A stretch of 64,000 bases of DNA from Parus major (Eukaryota > Chordata > Aves > Passeriformes > Paridae). The DNA is taken from contig NC_031792.1 of assembly GCF_001522545.3 (NCBI RefSeq), positions 1,695,500 to 1,759,499 of the forward strand, in the 5' to 3' direction. Within the stretch, counting starts at the first letter, position 1, and each line of letters begins with the position of its first letter. Positions 60,516 through 64,000 of this stretch are shown one piece after another. Under the pieces are notes generated by a model. It saw nothing but the letters and a program-made list of their open reading frames with translations, was not told where the DNA came from and searched no databases. Made by a program: the position numbers and the translations under genes.

Positions 60516-61444
60516 CTGCAGGGGCTGAGGGAATGCAGAGTTCAGGGAAAGCACAGAGCAGCTGCAAGAAGCAAATTCATCACCTCTGTGCATCGAGTCG
60601 GGGAGGAAAAATAGAAATCTGCAATTATTAATAGAAAATCATCCCTTAGGAACCTGACAGTGAGAGCAGAGGAAAGGCTGATGTGTCCTATCCTTTCCCT
60701 GCAGATCCCTCCCTGCCTGGTGGTTTTGGGCTTTTGTTTATCCAAACATTTCCCCTTTGGGTCAGCAGATGTCTGTTTAACTGCTGATTTCAGCAGAGGG
60801 GTTCAGCCCTTGTGGAGCTGCTGGCTCTTCCATCACAGCTCTGATCCCATGGAAATGCCTTGGATGGATGGAGTGGCTCCTCTGAACCTCCAAAGGAGAA
60901 AGGAGCTGCCTGCTCAGCCTGTTTTTAATTCACAGCAAACACAAGCAGGTGTCTGGGGGCTCTGTTTTTATCCAGGTTTTTGGGAAGGCACAAAGTGTCC
61001 TTGCCATGGCACCTGGAGGGTTTGGACCCGTTTTTTTGCCCTGGAAAACAGCTGGGAGGCATCTGCCCTCTCCCTGTCCTGGACTGAATTCTGGGAGATG
61101 CTGAGCACAGAGGTTTTGGCACAGATGGAGAGCTGAGGGACAATGACAGGGACAGCTCTTTTATCCTGGCCTGAACACAGAGCTCGCACCTGTGGAGCCA
61201 GGGAGGAGTTTCCACCCGGGCTTTTATTGAATTATCCCGGAAAAAAATCTCCCTAACTTTGAAGCTAATCCCTTGGAAAACACACAGCCACGCTCTCCTG
61301 GGGGAGAACAAACTGCCAGTGCACAGATGATGTGTTTGATCTCTAGGATTTATCATTTGGCTCTTCTCCTCTTCAGGATGTGTCCCTTGGCTCCGTTTCT
61401 GGTGGCATTTTGGCCCCAGGTGTGCACACAAGGGGAGATGAGAG

Positions 61445-61487
61445 GGTTTAAACAACAGAGGTTTAAACAACAGAGGTTTAAACAACA
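61445..61487 (+). repeat. Three copies of a 15-bp unit
   Basis: 'ggtttaaacaacaga' occurs three times in tandem, the last copy slightly shortened. Confidence 0.85.
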
Positions 61488-62010
61488 CACTGCTGGCTTG
61501 GCCTTGCCCCAGATAGGTGTTTTGGGGTTTTTTTGGGTAATAGCAGCTGCAAATTTGGGCAAGTGGAATTTTGTTTTGGTGTTTGAGTGCTGACCAGAGA
61601 GCTCCAGCCAAGGCCAGGCACAAAGCAAACACAAAGCAAGGGAGAGATTCCCAAAAATGAGGTGAGGATGAGAGTCTCGTACCAAAAAGCAACAGAAGTG
61701 GCCAGAAATGGACATCAGCTCTCACAGGCAGAGCAATTCCAGCAGGTCTGATGCTCTGCAGGTGTTTTCCTGACACCTTTCCTGTGGTCTAAAGGCATTA
61801 GGAAAGCACTTCCATGCCCCTCTGCTCTTAAACTCTGTTCTGTGCTCTTGAAATCACTTCACTCACATCCTCAGTCATTCCTCCGCCAAAATTGTTTTAA
61901 TTAAGCAACTCTCAGCCCTCTAACCCTGGTCTGAAGTTATCACACAACTGAACCTGTTGCTCCCAGTGAATTATCCAGAGGCATCTGATGCAGAGCTGTC
62001 AAAACTTCAG

Positions 62011-62039
62011 AAAAAAAAAAAAAAAAAACAAAAAAAAAC
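62011..62039 (+). repeat. A-rich homopolymer tract
   Basis: Eighteen A, one C, then eight A. It may be a retroposed poly(A) tail, but no source sequence was recognised upstream of it. Confidence 0.7.
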
Positions 62040-64000
62040 AACTAAAAACTTCTGCCACTGGCAGCACTGGGGAAGAAAATGCTAATTCAGGCCTGAGTTT
62101 ATATCATTTCCAAGCAAATTGAATCCAATTTCACATCACTTTGATCTAACTGCCTTTTGAGGAAAAAAAAAATTAAAAAAAACTGTACTGTGAAGGAATA
62201 TAAATTCAGTCTGGAGAAGGCAGAACATGCTAATTGATACTATTAAGTTCTTGGGACATTTAAGATGTCACATGTCTATTTTAGACAATTTTTCTGTGGG
62301 TTTTTTTTTTCCAATAGGAGCCCAAGGACATCACAGTTTGTTCCTTCCCTGATATTGCCATGAATATGTCTCAACTTGTGAAAATCTAAGCTGCTGGAAC
62401 TCACCTGTTTCCATTGTTGGTGCTGCTGCTGAGTCCCAGCTCCCGGATCCTGCAGGGATTTGGGGAAGATCTGTCCCTCATGAGCTTCCCAGAGCAGAGT
62501 GAAGCCTGTGCTCATAATTCCCTGGGAAACTTCCAGCTGAGCCTGGAGGAAATGGGTTTTCTAGAGTTTAGGGATGTCTCCAGCACCATACCTCGCTTGG
62601 GATTTGCTTAAATGCAAATTCCTGGGTCTGTGTTTCACTCCACTTTGCATGGTCAGTGTGGGTCCTTCCCCAGGAGCCTCCTTCCTGTCTGAGCTGGCAT
62701 TTCATGGATGAAAACCAGAGGTTTGTGGACAGAAAAACCTCGGGGTGAAGAGCAAGGCTGGCTAGCAAGGAGGAACCATTTCCTCAGAGGTGAGGAATCT
62801 GGCAGGAAAAACACACCTTGCGATGAGCATCTTCTCCTGTGGGAGTATGGGATCCTCAGGAGCTGCTGAAGGCCTCACTTGGGCAGGAATTCTGCCTTTC
62901 TGAGACCCCACAGGCTGCTCTGGGCTTTCCACAACTCAAACTGTGCTTGGGAACCCGGGAGGGGGTCCCAGATCCATGAGAGGGATGGGCAGGAGCATCC
63001 CTGGGTTTGGCTCCTTGTTATCAACTGAGGAGAGGGAACAGCAGCCAGAAAAGGAGCTCCTGACCCAGATTTAAGGTTCTGGTGGCCAGAAATGCCATGG
63101 CCACTCCTCTGTGGGCAGCAAGGTGTGATTGTGCAATGTCCTGATGCTTAAACAAAGAATCCAGACAAAATTCAGAGAATAAAAAGCAGTTCTATTTATT
63201 GAAGGGCCTTCAGGTACATTTAGTGCAGACAAAGCCCCCACATGTCAAAGGTTTTGACACTTTTCTAAGTTTGTTCCATTTGCACATTGGGGTTCATCTC
63301 CCAATTCCAGCTTCAGGGAATGAAGGAATTTCCCCCAAGTTTGCTGCCCCCAACTCCCTTTTGTTTCCATCTCTGGGGCCTGAGGCAGTGAGGTGTCCTT
63401 GATTGCCAGGCCTGGAGAGGAATTGTTGTTCCCCAAAGTGGGGAAGCAGCAGCTCCCAGTGTGTGTGGAGTTTGGAGTTCCACACTGAGGAATGGCAGGA
63501 TTACAAAAGTGTGACAAACAGAAAAGCTGAAATCCTAAGGCATCAATCTGAAGCAAGGAATTAAAGCCTTTAAAACCACTGAAATCCTGCTTTGAGGCAT
63601 CCCCACATTCGCTGTTGGCCTTTTCCCTGCAGCGTGGCAGGCACAGAGGATCTCTGGGCTGTGCAGCAGGCCTCGTGCAGCGTTGCTGTGCTCATCTGGC
63701 AGGGGCAGGAGCAGCCTGGCGCCGGGATGCTGCTCCTAATTAAATCTCTCTCCTGGTGGAGTCTGCTGCCAGCTCGTGGGGCCATTAGGTAAAATCCTGC
63801 CCTCCTGCTCCTTCCATGAGCTCTCCCCAGAGCTGGCCTGGAGATTAATTCGGCCTCTCACATGGCCTGCCTTCCTGGGGAAGGGTTGTTTTTTTTTTTT
63901 TAAAAAGTGTAATTATTTTTTAAGTGTAATTATTCATTCCCTTCTGAGGAAATGATAAAGTACCAAGAGCAGCAGCAGCAGCTGGCCAAGGCAGATCTGG

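Larger units (their letters stand above)
60516..63999. other. POU2AF2 intron 1 or upstream flank
   Basis: No first exon of POU2AF2 with the required ATG and phase-1 donor was found. Minor items are a 15-bp triplicate at 61445-61487, A-rich runs at 62011-62039, and an octamer at 62612-62619. Otherwise the stretch shows no recognisable gene. Confidence 0.5.

Noticed and set aside
1..64000. Mobile or defence systems, CRISPR arrays, operons, tRNA or rRNA genes
   Set aside because: Sequence character is vertebrate with introns and CR1 fragments. No regular spacer array, RNA gene fold or bacterial gene layout was recognised.

Overview
This is vertebrate nuclear DNA, most likely from a bird. The evidence is CR1-type retroposon fragments with the avian 3'-end layout, compact introns with GT-AG borders, and a gene order matching human 11q23 in reverse complement. 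No bacterial, viral, rRNA or CRISPR signal was seen. Homology statements rest on recalled family sequences; no search was run.

Layout. Positions 1-20.9 kb hold no recognisable gene, only a CR1 fragment and a 24-bp tandem repeat. POU2AF1 (OCA-B/OBF-1/BOB.1) runs on the plus strand from 21.1 to 30.9 kb in five coding exons and encodes 256 aa. Seven further plus-strand exons from 33.85 to 41.3 kb encode an ankyrin domain of the nuclear I-kappa-B type (NFKBIZ/NFKBID/BCL3 group). On the minus strand lie POU2AF3 (OCA-T2/COLCA2, 46.1-52.2 kb, five coding exons, 240 aa) and POU2AF2 (OCA-T1/C11orf53, 54.8-60.5 kb, four exons seen, first coding exon not found). The right end (60.5-64 kb) has no clear gene.

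Main result. The ankyrin exons have no evident start of their own. The last POU2AF1 coding exon contains a phase-matched splice donor 40 bases before the end of its reading frame, after residues D-N-D plus the first two bases of a Thr codon. Joining it to the first ankyrin exon gives D-N-D-T-I-L-H-I, which aligns with the start of the ankyrin domain in NFKBIZ and NFKBID. The 12 coding exons total 1557 bases, an open frame of 518 aa: an OCA domain, a Pro/Ser/Thr-rich middle and about seven ankyrin repeats. That is the architecture of NFKBIZ, the known protein combining an OCA motif with ankyrin repeats. I infer that the locus can make both classical POU2AF1, by reading through the donor and polyadenylating in the following intron, and a long POU2AF1-I-kappa-B protein. 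I further infer that the last dozen residues of ordinary POU2AF1 are retained intron.

The three OCA genes share one intron-phase plan (tiny first exon, OCA exon, short exon, long exon, terminal exon), which argues for local duplication. Family members bind POU2F factors on octamer DNA: POU2AF1 mainly in B cells, POU2AF2 and POU2AF3 with POU2F3 in tuft-like cells. Seven perfect octamers were seen in the window, more than the roughly two expected.
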